Below are positions 15,882 to 24,178 of a stretch of DNA of 61,385 bases, piece by piece (within the stretch, counting starts at the first letter, position 1; every line of letters begins with the position of its first letter). A program made the translations under genes and the position numbers. The notes below the pieces were generated by a model that was not told the origin of the DNA, ran no database searches, and saw only the letters and a list, made by a program, of their open reading frames with translations. Source of the stretch: Rubrobacteraceae bacterium. GTDB taxonomy: Bacteria; Actinomycetota; Rubrobacteria; Rubrobacterales; Rubrobacteraceae. Where the stretch lies: the NCBI GenBank assembly GCA_030448125.1, contig JAUJNO010000007.1, positions 182,897 through 244,281 of the forward strand, given 5' to 3'.

Positions 15882-16317
15882 CTACCGGTACAGTTCTATG
15901 ACGGCGCGGTTGCCCAGCGCTCGCGCCAGCCGTTCATCCATCGTGACCAGGGGCGCGTCGAGCGCTTCGGCGAGTGCCACGTAAGCCGCGTCGTAGACGG
16001 TGAGGTTCTTTCGCAGCTCCCAGATGCGACCGAGGAACGAAGTATGTGGGTAGCGGATGATCTTCGTCTCACGAAACCTGTCGAGAGCCAGACGCGCCCG
16101 TGCTTTCGGAAGGGCGCCGCCGAGTTGTGGCGCCTGGCGGCGCACCTCACGTCGAAGAGCACCTCAGGGTCGAAGAGGTGCGGATCCTCTCCCGGACTCT
16201 CCCGGCTTCCGGGCTCTCGATCCTTCATCGAGGGATAGGAACGGCGTCCGGATCCGGGGGTCGTCAGGATCGAAACCCGGCGGATGGTAACGTCCGGGAA
16301 GCGTCGAGGACGATCAG
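15882..16317 (-). pseudogene. vapC: VapC-type PIN-domain toxin, frameshifted
   Basis: The C-terminal 75 residues are a typical VapC end: RIWELRKNLTVYDAAYVALAEALDAPLVTMDERLARALG, with the acidic D of YDAAY and the D-x-x-L pair of the PIN active site. Upstream in a second frame is DPHLFDPEVLFDVRC, and at about 16317 a third frame shows the N-terminal LIVLDAS. These three parts make one ordinary VapC of about 140 residues with at least two frame breaks. It overlaps the vapB end, as usual for the operon. Confidence 0.7.
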
Positions 16318-16388
16318 GGCCGCGCTCCATCAGCCGAGGTCGCGAGGGTCGAGCGTCGCGCATCCGGCGGATGGTAACGTCCGGGGGT
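16279..16388. repeat. Pair of 21-22 base direct repeats inside vapBC
   Basis: CCGGCGGATGGTAACGTCCG occurs at about 16278-16297 and again at about 16366-16385, in the 5' part of vapC and the 3' part of vapB. Only two copies are present and the spacing of 88 bases holds coding sequence, so this is not an array. The duplication may have contributed to breaking vapC. Confidence 0.5.
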
Positions 16389-16574
16389 TCGTCCTCGACC
16401 GGCTCCCGACGTACCCGCCAGACGCTCCATCATCTCGCTTAGAGTAGGCTTCTCCGCTACCTGCTCGATTTCGGAGAGCAGGTAGTCAGAGAGGTCATGC
16501 CCGCCTGAGCGGCACGAACCTTCAGCGTCCGTAGATCCGGCCGGGGCGTTGCGGATCTGGATCATCTTCGCCAT
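16314..16574 (-). pseudogene. vapB: VapB/FitA-type antitoxin with compensating frame changes
   Basis: Starts MAKMIQIRN, the usual ribbon of FitA-like antitoxins, and contains LSDYLLSEIEQVAEKPTLSEMMERL. Between these, the expected helix (LRTLKVRAAQAGM) is found only in the neighbouring frame, so one indel shifts out and a second shifts back within about 60 bases. The TGA at 16314-16316 overlaps the vapC start region. Family antitoxins bind operator DNA and their cognate VapC. Confidence 0.65.
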
Positions 16575-16743
16575 GCGCTGCACATTGGGGCTTCCCTGCG
16601 AAGCGCACCCGGAGACGTGGCGTGATGGTGCTTGCTCGTGTGCCACGGGTGGTGGAAGAAGCGCCGAGCGGCCACCGAAGAAAGCGCGTTCTCCAGCAGA
16701 TCGAGAAGCTGATTGGAAGAGGCATGAACAAGGAGGCATCTTG

Positions 16744-17763
16744 GTGCGCGGTGACGCTCCGACGGGCTCTGGTACGACTTCCGGCAGAAGCCGCCGCTCG
16801 GAGATTACGCGCGGTTCTACGCGGAGTGCCTGGAGGAGATCGAGGGGGGGAGAGGCTGGGCTTTACGGACGTCTGGCTCTCGGAGCACCATTTCGTGGAC
16901 GACGGGTACTTGCCGTCTCCCCTGGTGGTCGCGGCGGCGATAGCGGCCCGCACCACGAGCATGGGGATCGGGACGAACGTGTTGCTCCTCCCGATGCACC
17001 ATCCTCTACGGGTGGCCGAGGACGCGGCGGTCGTGGACCTCGTCTCCGGCGGGCGGTTTACGCTCGGGGTTGGGCAGGGGTACGTCCAGCACGAGTTCGA
17101 AGCTCTGGGTTTCAACCGCAAGAACCGGCCTTCGCTCTTCGAGGAGGGGGTGGAGGTCGTACGGCGGGCCTGGGAGAGGGGCGCATCGGGCACGAGGGGA
17201 AGCGGTGGCGGTTCGAGGACCTTCCGTTCGCGCCGCGCCCGGAGAGGAAGCTCCCGATCTTCTTCGGCGCCTTCGCGGAGCCCGCGATAGACCGCGCGGC
17301 CCGCATGGCGGACGGGTTCCTGGCCTCTGCGGGCGGGGGAGCTTTCGGGGAGACTTACCGGAAGGTGCGCGAGGCTCTGGAGCGTCACGGGCGCGCGGAC
17401 GAGGATTTCCCGTACGTCGCATCCGGGGTGGCCTTCGTACACGAAGATGCTGGGCGGGCCAGGGAGATCGTCGCCCCGGCCATCGCCTACCAGCGCACCC
17501 GCTATGCTGAGTGGGGCACCGACCGCGGCAAACCAAAGCCCGAGCCGATCCGCCCGGAGGATTTGCCGTGGGAGCGGTACCTGGTCGGCACCCCGGACAA
17601 GGTGGCGGATGGCCTGATCCGGCTGTACGAGGAAGCGCCCTACGACCACCTGTGTTTCTGGGGCCGGCTGCCGGGCATCACCCACGAAGAGGCGCTCGCC
17701 AACATGCGCCTCTTCGCCTCCGAAGTGGCCCCGAAGGTTCGCGACGCGGTGAGAGCGGCGTGA
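16744..17763 (+). pseudogene. Luciferase-like (LLM class) flavin/F420-dependent oxidoreductase, frameshifted
   Basis: Three frames join into one LLM protein of about 335 residues. Frame one: LWYDFRQKPPLGDYARFYAECLEEIE. A change at the G-run 16844-16850 leads to ERLGFTDVWLSEHHFVDDGYLPSP, MGIGTNVLLLPMHHPLRVAEDAA and SGGRFTLGVGQGY. Near 17170 it changes again to RIGHEGKRWRFEDLPFAPRP and the remainder, including VGTPDKVADGLIRLYEEA. The start is unclear; GTG 16744 after AAGGAGG is likeliest but needs another frame change. LLM enzymes use FMN or F420. The overlap with the next gene, a PPOX/nitroreductase fusion, and the nearby fbiC favour F420. Confidence 0.75.
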
Positions 17764-18821
17764 AGACCGAGCCCGCCGTCCTCTCGCCCGAAGAGACCTC
17801 CTTCCTCGTCCGGCAGCGGGTCGCCCGGCTCGCCACCGCCGACGGAGCCGGAGAGCCGCACGCGATCCCGGTCTGCTTCGCCTACGATGGCCGCCTCATC
17901 CACCTCGCCCTCGACGAGAAGCCGAAGAACGTCCCCGCAACGCGCCTCAAACGCGTCCGGAACATCCTCGAGAACCCGAACGTCGCCCTCGTCGCTGACC
18001 GGTACTCGGAGGACTGGGACCTCCTGGCCTACGTCATGGTGCGCGGCCGGGCGGAGCTGGTGAAGCCGGACAGGGAAGAACACGTCGCCGCCGTACGCCT
18101 CCTGCGCGGCAAGTACTACCAGTACGAGAAGATGAAGATAGAGGAGAATCCCGTCATCTCCATCCGCCCCGAGCGCGTCGCCTCGTGGGGCGCCCTTGAT
18201 GCCGCGGAGGGCGTAGAACCGCTTATGGACGCTCTCCTGGGCCGCCGCTCGGTGCGACGTTACCTGGACAAGGAGGTGTCGGAGGAGGCAATACAGAAGG
18301 TGCTTGAAGCCGCGCGATGGGCTCCGTCGCCGCACGGCCGCCAGCCCTGGCGTTTCGCTGTGGTCACGCGGTATGAGACCAAGATGCGCTTGGCGGAGGC
18401 GATGGGGGAGGAGTGGCGGACAAACCTGGAGATGGACGGCCAGAGCGCCGGGGTCGTCGAGAAGCGCCTCGAAGGCTCGCGAAAGAGGCTCCTCGACGCG
18501 CCGGTCCTCGTGCTGCTCTGTCTCTACCTGGAGGATCTCGACGTCTACCCGGACGCCGTTCGCCAGGGGAACGAAACCACGATGGCCGTGCAGTCTCTGG
18601 GTGCGGCGTCCCAGAACATGCTGCTCGCCGCGTACTCTCTGGGGCTGGACACGAGCTGGATGTGCGCCCCCCTGTTCTGCCCACACAGCGTCACAGAAGC
18701 TCTTGGCCTCAGCCAGGAACTCGTCCCGCACGCCCTCCTTACTTTAGGCTACGCGGAAGGAGACCCGCCGAAGCGTCGTTCTCGCAGGCCGCTGGACGAG
18801 CTCGTGGTCTACCGGGACTGA
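17760..18821 (+). CDS. Fusion of PPOX-class F420-type oxidoreductase and FbiB-like nitroreductase
   Basis: 353 residues from GTG 17760, overlapping the LLM gene stop (GTGA). Residues 1-135 match the TIGR03668-like PPOX-class F420-dependent family: FLVRQRVARLATADGAGEPHAIPVCF, EKPKNVPATRLKRVRNIL and LLAYVMVRGRAEL. Residues 155-353 are an FMN nitroreductase domain close to the C-terminal half of FbiB: LLGRRSVRRYLDKEVSEEAI, ARWAPSPHGRQPWRF, a CLYLEDLDVYPD segment and SWMCAPLFCP. FbiB's nitroreductase half reduces the dehydro-F420 precursor. Here that half is joined to a PPOX domain instead of the gamma-glutamyl ligase. A role in F420 maturation or F420-linked reduction is inferred from the domains and from fbiC nearby. 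Confidence 0.8.
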   Translation: MKTEPAVLSPEETSFLVRQRVARLATADGAGEPHAIPVCFAYDGRLIHLALDEKPKNVPATRLKRVRNILENPNVALVADRYSEDWDLLAYVMVRGRAELVKPDREEHVAAVRLLRGKYYQYEKMKIEENPVISIRPERVASWGALDAAEGVEPLMDALLGRRSVRRYLDKEVSEEAIQKVLEAARWAPSPHGRQPWRFAVVTRYETKMRLAEAMGEEWRTNLEMDGQSAGVVEKRLEGSRKRLLDAPVLVLLCLYLEDLDVYPDAVRQGNETTMAVQSLGAASQNMLLAAYSLGLDTSWMCAPLFCPHSVTEALGLSQELVPHALLTLGYAEGDPPKRRSRRPLDELVVYRD

Positions 18822-18875
18822 AAGAAGATTGCGGCTCCCTGTCGGCCGTGCCGGTATTCGATTCCGGTCGTGGTC

Positions 18876-19166
18876 TCAGTGGCGTTTGGTCCTGGCCAGG
18901 GTATCGACGTAGTCCTTCGATACCCTCAGCCCGGCTCCCGTGAGCCTCGTCACCCTCTTGACGGCTTCGGCCTTGTTCCCCGTCGAGAGGAGGCGGAGTA
19001 GCTCCTTTTCGACCTCCGCCGGCAGCTCGATCTTATTCGTTCTCTCGTCGTACGGATATGACGGGGTAATTTTTGGTCTCGCTGTCTCGAAGAGATCCTC
19101 GAGCATCTCCAGAAACGCATTGCCTCCCGGGGGCGTCCGCTTCGCGCGTTTCATCGGTCTACCCAC
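18876..19166 (-). CDS. Small protein with L7/L12 C-terminal-like segment
   Basis: 96 residues. The N-terminus is basic and Pro/Gly-rich (MGRPMKRAKRTPPGGN). The C-terminal part, ELLRLLSTGNKAEAVKRVTRLTGAGLRVSKDYVDTL, follows the pattern of the ribosomal protein bL12 C-terminal domain (L-x-x-G-x-K-x-x-A-(I/V)-K-x-x-(R/K)-x-x-T-G-x-G-L-x-x-(A/S)-K-D-Y-V). Such short non-ribosomal proteins exist in many bacteria without known role. It overlaps the upstream acidic ORF by 16 bases. Confidence 0.55.
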   Translation of the reverse strand: MGRPMKRAKRTPPGGNAFLEMLEDLFETARPKITPSYPYDERTNKIELPAEVEKELLRLLSTGNKAEAVKRVTRLTGAGLRVSKDYVDTLARTKRH

Positions 19167-19372
19167 TCCGCGATACCATCGTCGAGAGCTTGCAGGGCTT
19201 TATCCAGAGTCTCGTAGTCGTCGTCGCCTTCCCAGACCATGCCGCCGTCGTCCAATGCCCGCACGAACGAGCGAAGGTGATCGTATTGCCCGATCTCGAT
19301 CCACCCGGAGAATTTTACCCAGCTGCTAATGTTCGGATAAGTCTTCTCGAACAAAAGTGCTCTCTCTTCCAC
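19151..19372 (-). CDS. Small acidic protein, unknown
   Basis: 73 residues: MEERALLFEKTYPNISSWVK, then a GWIEIGQYDHLRSFVRALDDGGMVWEGDD core and a DKALQALDDGIAEW helix. The W-I-E-I-G and G-M-V-W-E-G patterns look like a conserved small actinobacterial family, but no function is known to me. It overlaps the start of the bL12-like ORF, so the pair is probably cotranslated. Confidence 0.5.
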   Translation of the reverse strand: MEERALLFEKTYPNISSWVKFSGWIEIGQYDHLRSFVRALDDGGMVWEGDDDYETLDKALQALDDGIAEWVDR

Positions 19373-19400
19373 CTCTTACGCTCGCTTCTCTTTCTCGAGA

Positions 19401-21795
19401 TCAGACCTTGGAGGAGGCCCGCTCCGGCGTGCCGTAGAGCGTGGTGCGGCGACGGGGGGCACGGCCTATTTCCCGGATCATAGCCTCCAGCTCCTCCGGC
19501 AGCATCTCCTGACCGTGGTTGGCTCCCGCTGCCCGCGAGATGTTCTCGTTCATGAGCGTGCCGCCGAGGTCGTTGCAGCCGGCCTCGAGGCACAGCTTCG
19601 CCCCCTCGGCGCCCATCTTGACCCAGGAGACCTGCACGTTATCTATGTAGCCGTGCAGCGCTATGCGTCCGACGGCGTGCATCTTGACGGCCTCGGCGAA
19701 GGTCGGACCCTTGCGGGAACGGCCCTGCAAGAAGAGCGGGGCCCCCATGTGGACGAACGGCAGCGGGACGAACTCGGTGAACCCGCCGGTCTCGGCCTGG
19801 ACGTCGCGCAGGACGAGGAGGTGCCGGGCCCAGTTGACCGGGCCCTCGACGTGGCCGAACATGATCGTGGTCGTGGAGCGCAGGCCCAGGGCGTGCGCCG
19901 TCCGCATGACCTCCGACCACTCGGCGGTATTTACCTTGTCGGGGCAGATGATCTCCCTTATCTCGTCGTCCAGTATCTCCGCCGCCGTCCCCGGCAGCGT
20001 CCCCAGACCCGCCTCCTTTAACTCCCGCAGGAACTCTTCTATGGAGACGCCTAAAGTGCGCGCGCCCTGCGAGACTTCCAGAGGCGTGAAGGCGTGGACG
20101 TGCATCCCGGGGACTTCTTCCTTTACGGCCCGCAGGTACTCGAGGTAGCTCTTGCCGGTGAACTGGCCGTGAATGCCGCCCTGCATGCACACCTCGGTGG
20201 CGCCCTTCTCCCAGGCTTCGCGGGCGCGGCGGGCGACCTCGGCCGCGTCGAGGAGGTACGGGTCGCCGCGCAGGTTCAAGGACTTCGGGCCCTTGGAGAA
20301 CGCGCAGAAGCGGCACCGGAAGTAGCACTGGTTGGTGTAGTTGATGTTGCGGTTGACGACGTAGGTGACCTCGTCGCCGTTTACCGCGCGCCGGAGCTCG
20401 TCCGCGACCCCGCACAGCTCTGAAAGCTCCGTGCCGCGGGCGGTGAAGAGCAGTGCTATCTCTTCTTCGGTGAGGTCCCGCTCTCCCGCCCCGGCTAGCG
20501 CCCGGACGAACTCGGGACGCATCTTCGAGGGCCGGCGCCCGCGCACCTCCCGGACCGTCACGACCGGAACGTTCTCGTTCGTCCCCGGCGCCCAGGTTTC
20601 GGCCCGCGCGAAGCCTTCGGCGTCCATCGCGGCCCATATCTTCGAGCGGAGCAACGCGTCCACCCACTCTTCGGCGTCGAGGGCGTAGGCGGGATGCAGG
20701 GCGAGCCGTTCGAGGAGCAGGTAACCCTTTGCTTCGGTCGCCCGTTCCAGCTCGGCGAGGTGGGGCCAGGGCCGCTCGGGGTTTACGCTGGTCCGGGGTG
20801 ACGGGGAGACGCCGCCCCAGTCGTTTATGCCGGCGTCGATGTACCGCGCGTAGGGGGCGTCCCGTTGCTCGCGGGCTGTGTACCCTCCGCGAGGTTCGGC
20901 GGCGCCTGCACGGTCATGTCTCCGGGCAGGAGGAGCCGGGCGAGCGCGATGGTCGCGAGCATCTCGTCCTCGGACGGCTCCGGCGCTCCGTGCATCCGCG
21001 TCCCCGGCTTGGCCCGGAAGTTCTGGACGATGCACTCCTGGAGGTGGCCGTGCCTCTCGTGCTGCTCCCGGATGGCGAGCAGGGTATCGACACGATCCTC
21101 GACCGTCTCCCCGATCCCGATGAGTAACCCCGTGGTAAACGGGACGCGCAACCGGCCCGCCGCGCCGAGCGTCTCCAGGCGCCGCGCGGGGACCTTATCC
21201 GGCGAGGCCCAGTGGGCCATCTCCCGCCCGAGAAGACGCTCCGAGACCTGCTCGACCATGATCCCCTGCGAGACCGAGACCTCTCGCAGCGCCCGCACCT
21301 CTTCCTCGAGGAGAACCCCAGGGTTGGCGTGCGGCAGGAGCCCCGTCTCCTCCAGCACCAACCGGCAGGCATGGACGAGGTACTCGATGGTGGTCTCGAA
21401 CCCCATCTCCCGCAGCTCTCGACGCGCCTCCGGGTAGCGCTTCTCCGGCTTGTCTCCGAGCGTGAAGAGAGCCTCCTTGCACCCGGCCTCCGCCCCGGCC
21501 CGCGCGACCGCCAGCACCTCCTCCGGCGTCAGGTACGCACGCTCCCCAGGTACCGGAGCCCGCGCGAAGGTGCAGTAACCGCAGTTGTCCCGGCACAGCT
21601 TCGTGAGCGGGATGAATACCTTGCGCGAGTAGGAGACGCGCGGCCCGAACAGGCGGTCCCGCACGCCCGCCGCCGCCCGCATCGCCGGGCCTGGGTCTTG
21701 ATAGGCGAACCGCGCTAACTCGTAGGCCGCTTCCCCTCCAGACGTCCCTTGACGGCCCCCTCGACAAGCTTCTCGTAACCCCGGATATCCTTCAT
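19401..21795 (-). CDS. fbiC: FbiC: fused CofG-CofH radical SAM enzyme (FO synthase), with frameshifts
   Basis: FO synthase makes the deazaflavin chromophore of F420 from tyrosine and a ribityl-aminouracil. The start MKDIRGYEKLVEG is at ATG 21795. After about 20 residues one missing base (C-run near 21734) shifts into the CofG half, with radical SAM cluster CRDNCGYC and GECIVQNFRAKPGTRM-like features. Near 20880 a second shift joins MTVQAPPNLAEG to YARYIDAGINDWGGVSP of the CofH half, with cluster CYFRCRFC, VCMQGGIHGQFTG and NENISRAAG. Total about 798 codons, the usual FbiC size. Two single-base shifts in a conserved gene suggest either recent decay or sequence error. A TATACT -10-like box lies just upstream of the start. 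Confidence 0.85.
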
Positions 21796-21930
21796 GGTGG
21801 ATCAGTATACTCGCATCGAAGCGCCCCGATCGCGCCTCGTTAGCACGCTCCACTATTCCCGACAAAACTTATCGGAGATGGTTTAGAATGTGCATCTGTG
21901 CCGCTGACATAATAGGAGAGGAGAACTCCG

Positions 21931-22797
21931 ATGGAGCAGGAGATAGAGAAGAAGGGCTACGCTCACCCGGAGGCGCTGGTGACGACTGAGTGGGTAGCCG
22001 AGCACCTGAACGACACCGAGAATTACCGGATCGTCGAGTCCGACGAAGACGTGCTGCTCTACGACATAGGGCACGTACCCAACGCGGTCAAGGTCGACTG
22101 GGTAGAGGATCTGAACGATCCCTTGACCCGCGACTACCTGGACCCGGAGCATTTCGCGGAGTTGATGAGTGCGAAGGGCATCTCTCCCGACACCACGGTG
22201 ATCTTCTACGGGGACAAGAACAACTGGTGGGCCACCTACGCCCTGTGGGTCTTCAGGCTCTTCGGGCACGACAACGTCAAGGTGATGGACGGGGGACGCA
22301 TAAAGTGGGAGGCCGAGGGGAGGCAGATGACCCAGGAGGTGCCTTCCTTCTCCCGGGCGGAGTACCCCGTGCCCGAGCGCGACGACGAGAAGATAAGGGC
22401 GTTCAAGGAAGACGTCGAAGCGCACCTCGAAAAGCGTGGGCCGATGGTGGACGTTAGGAGTCCTGGCGAGTACTCGGGCGAGCTCCTTCACATGCCGGAC
22501 TACCCGCAGGAGGGGGCGTTGCGCGGGGGGCATATTCCGGGAGCGGCGAGCGTGCCGTGGGCCAGGGCCGTGCGCGAGGACGGGACCTTCAAGAGCGCCG
22601 ACGAGCTGCGCGAGATCTACGAGGGCGAGGCGGGCCTGAATCAGGGCGACGAGGTCGTGGCGTACTGCCGGATAGGGGAGCGCTCCTCCCACACCTGGTT
22701 CGTGCTCTCGTACCTGCTCGGCTACGACAACGTGCGCAACTACGACGGCTCGTGGACGGAGTGGGGCAACGCCGTGCGCGCCCCCATCGAGAGATAA
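21931..22797 (+). CDS. Thiosulfate/mercaptopyruvate sulfurtransferase (rhodanese, two-domain)
   Basis: 288 residues with two rhodanese domains. The N-terminal inactive domain covers about 15-140 ([28 protein letters not shown]). The C-terminal catalytic domain carries the active loop [13 protein letters not shown], whose Cys takes the sulfane sulfur. The CRIGERS loop is the type found in actinobacterial CysA/SseA enzymes. ATG 21931 follows AGGAGAGGAG. It precedes a NifU-like gene by 14 bases, suggesting sulfur handed to a cluster-assembly or persulfide partner. Confidence 0.9.
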   Translation: MEQEIEKKGYAHPEALVTTEWVAEHLNDTENYRIVESDEDVLLYDIGHVPNAVKVDWVEDLNDPLTRDYLDPEHFAELMSAKGISPDTTVIFYGDKNNWWATYALWVFRLFGHDNVKVMDGGRIKWEAEGRQMTQEVPSFSRAEYPVPERDDEKIRAFKEDVEAHLEKRGPMVDVRSPGEYSGELLHMPDYPQEGALRGGHIPGAASVPWARAVREDGTFKSADELREIYEGEAGLNQGDEVVAYCRIGERSSHTWFVLSYLLGYDNVRNYDGSWTEWGNAVRAPIER

Positions 22798-22811
22798 GGG
22801 ACGTTCCAACT

Positions 22812-23222
22812 TTGAGCCGCCAGCAGCAGATAGCGGTGCTCGTGGAGCACCACCAGAACCCTCGCTACGGGGGAATACTGGAGGACGCGGACGTGGTGAT
22901 GCCCGGCGGGAGCCCCGAGTGCGGGGGTTCGGTCGTCATCTACCTCAAGGCCGGGGAGGAGGGGCGCATACAGGGCCTCTCCTTCACCGGCCAGGGCGAC
23001 ATCATCAGCCAGGCCGCCACGAGCATGATCCTGGAGCAGGTGCTGAACGACGGGCTTACGATGGATGAGGTCCTCGCCCTCGACTACGAGGGCTTCGTCG
23101 AGCGCGTCGGGCGCGAGGCGGTCGGGAGCCGCACCCGCAACGCCACTCTGGGCCTGAGCACCCTCAAGTCCGCCGTCAGGAAGTACCAGAAGGACAGGCT
23201 CCGCGCCGATTCCGCTGCCTAG
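22812..23222 (+). CDS. NifU/IscU-like scaffold family protein lacking most cysteines
   Basis: 136 residues from TTG 22812. The fold pattern is that of IscU/SufU: HHQNPRYGGILEDADVVMPGGSPECGGSVVIYLK, GLSFTGQGDIISQAATSMIL and a C-terminal helix LGLSTLKSAVRKY. The first ligand Cys is present (C37 in PECGG). The second, usually in G-x-G-C-A-I-S, is aspartate (GQGDIIS), and the third, usually R-x-x-C, is replaced in TRNATLGL. Classical cluster assembly on three cysteines is therefore unlikely. Coupling to rhodanese suggests a sulfur-carrier or regulatory role, by inference. Confidence 0.75.
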   Translation: MSRQQQIAVLVEHHQNPRYGGILEDADVVMPGGSPECGGSVVIYLKAGEEGRIQGLSFTGQGDIISQAATSMILEQVLNDGLTMDEVLALDYEGFVERVGREAVGSRTRNATLGLSTLKSAVRKYQKDRLRADSAA

Positions 23223-23262
23223 CCCGCTCGTAGTAGCGGGTAATCGATACCAAACAAGCTGA

Positions 23263-24009
23263 TCATTGGGTGCCGTTTCCTTCGACCGTGTCCAACACCA
23301 GTTCGAACGCGTCCGGACCCACCCGAAGATCCCCGCCGAAAGGGCGATCTAGCACGACGATCGCGAAGATTATGAGGGCGATGCCCCCTGTCAGTGCCGC
23401 TACAGCCAATACGTGTAGCCATCTGGCCTTCATCCCGACGAAGTAAGTGAAAAGTATCGTGTCTATCCCCAGGCTCACCAGAACGAACCACAGAACGGGA
23501 GGTAGGCCTTCGCGAACGTTGAGCAGACGAACCTCTCTGGCTTCGTCCAGATCGTGAACCCGCTCCAGCTCCTGAGCATAGACCGCTTGCTCAGCGGCCG
23601 TGCCGGGCTCGAAATCCTCGATGCTTCGCCGGAGATCGTCGGCGAGCGTTCCCGCGCGTGGGCTCGTCTGGCCACTCCTCATGAGAGGCCACTCCTCGTC
23701 CACCACGGCTCGCGCGTAAGACACGGCGAGCTCCTGGATCTCGCCCCGCTCAGGTTCGGGTAATTGTTCGGCGAGCCAGTAAAGTTCCTCTACGTTGCTG
23801 GCTTCACTTTTCACCGTATTCTGGGACGTGTTGTACTTGCTCAACACGAGGTAAGCCGAGAAACCGACCATCATGCCGAACATAACATAGAGCGCCGCGT
23901 AGATTATGCCGATGGCGGCGTTGTGCGACTCGCGGATCGATAAAGGCACCAGGCGCTGTACCACCAGCAGCCCCGCGACCGCGAGTATCACGGCCAGCGA
24001 AACGGCCAA
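23263..24009 (-). CDS. DUF4239/bestrophin-like membrane protein
   Basis: 248 residues with two N-terminal and two C-terminal membrane segments (NAAIGIIYAALYVMFGMMVGF; LWFVLVSLGIDTILFTYFVGM; LHVLAVAALTGGIALIIFA) around a soluble helical middle. This layout and the SVREGLPPVLWF-like motif fit DUF4239. The start is unclear: TTG 24009 lies within the first hydrophobic segment and the open frame extends further upstream without a standard start codon. Function unknown. Confidence 0.65.
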   Translation of the reverse strand: MAVSLAVILAVAGLLVVQRLVPLSIRESHNAAIGIIYAALYVMFGMMVGFSAYLVLSKYNTSQNTVKSEASNVEELYWLAEQLPEPERGEIQELAVSYARAVVDEEWPLMRSGQTSPRAGTLADDLRRSIEDFEPGTAAEQAVYAQELERVHDLDEAREVRLLNVREGLPPVLWFVLVSLGIDTILFTYFVGMKARWLHVLAVAALTGGIALIIFAIVVLDRPFGGDLRVGPDAFELVLDTVEGNGTQ

Positions 24010-24178
24010 AAGCCCAAAGAAAGCTGTGGTTACGATAAGCCTCGCTCCTCTTCTGCCGCTCGTACTTTCATAGCGGACCTAAGATACATACCGATTTATT
24101 GGTGAGCAACCTCTTTCCTGACTATAGTCTGAAGTTAGCCTCGGAGGGGATGCTCCTCTTGGGCTAAACTGCGAAGCT

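Noticed and set aside
16278..16388. Repeated 20-base unit as a CRISPR array
   Set aside because: Only two copies, and the DNA between and around them is vapBC coding sequence.
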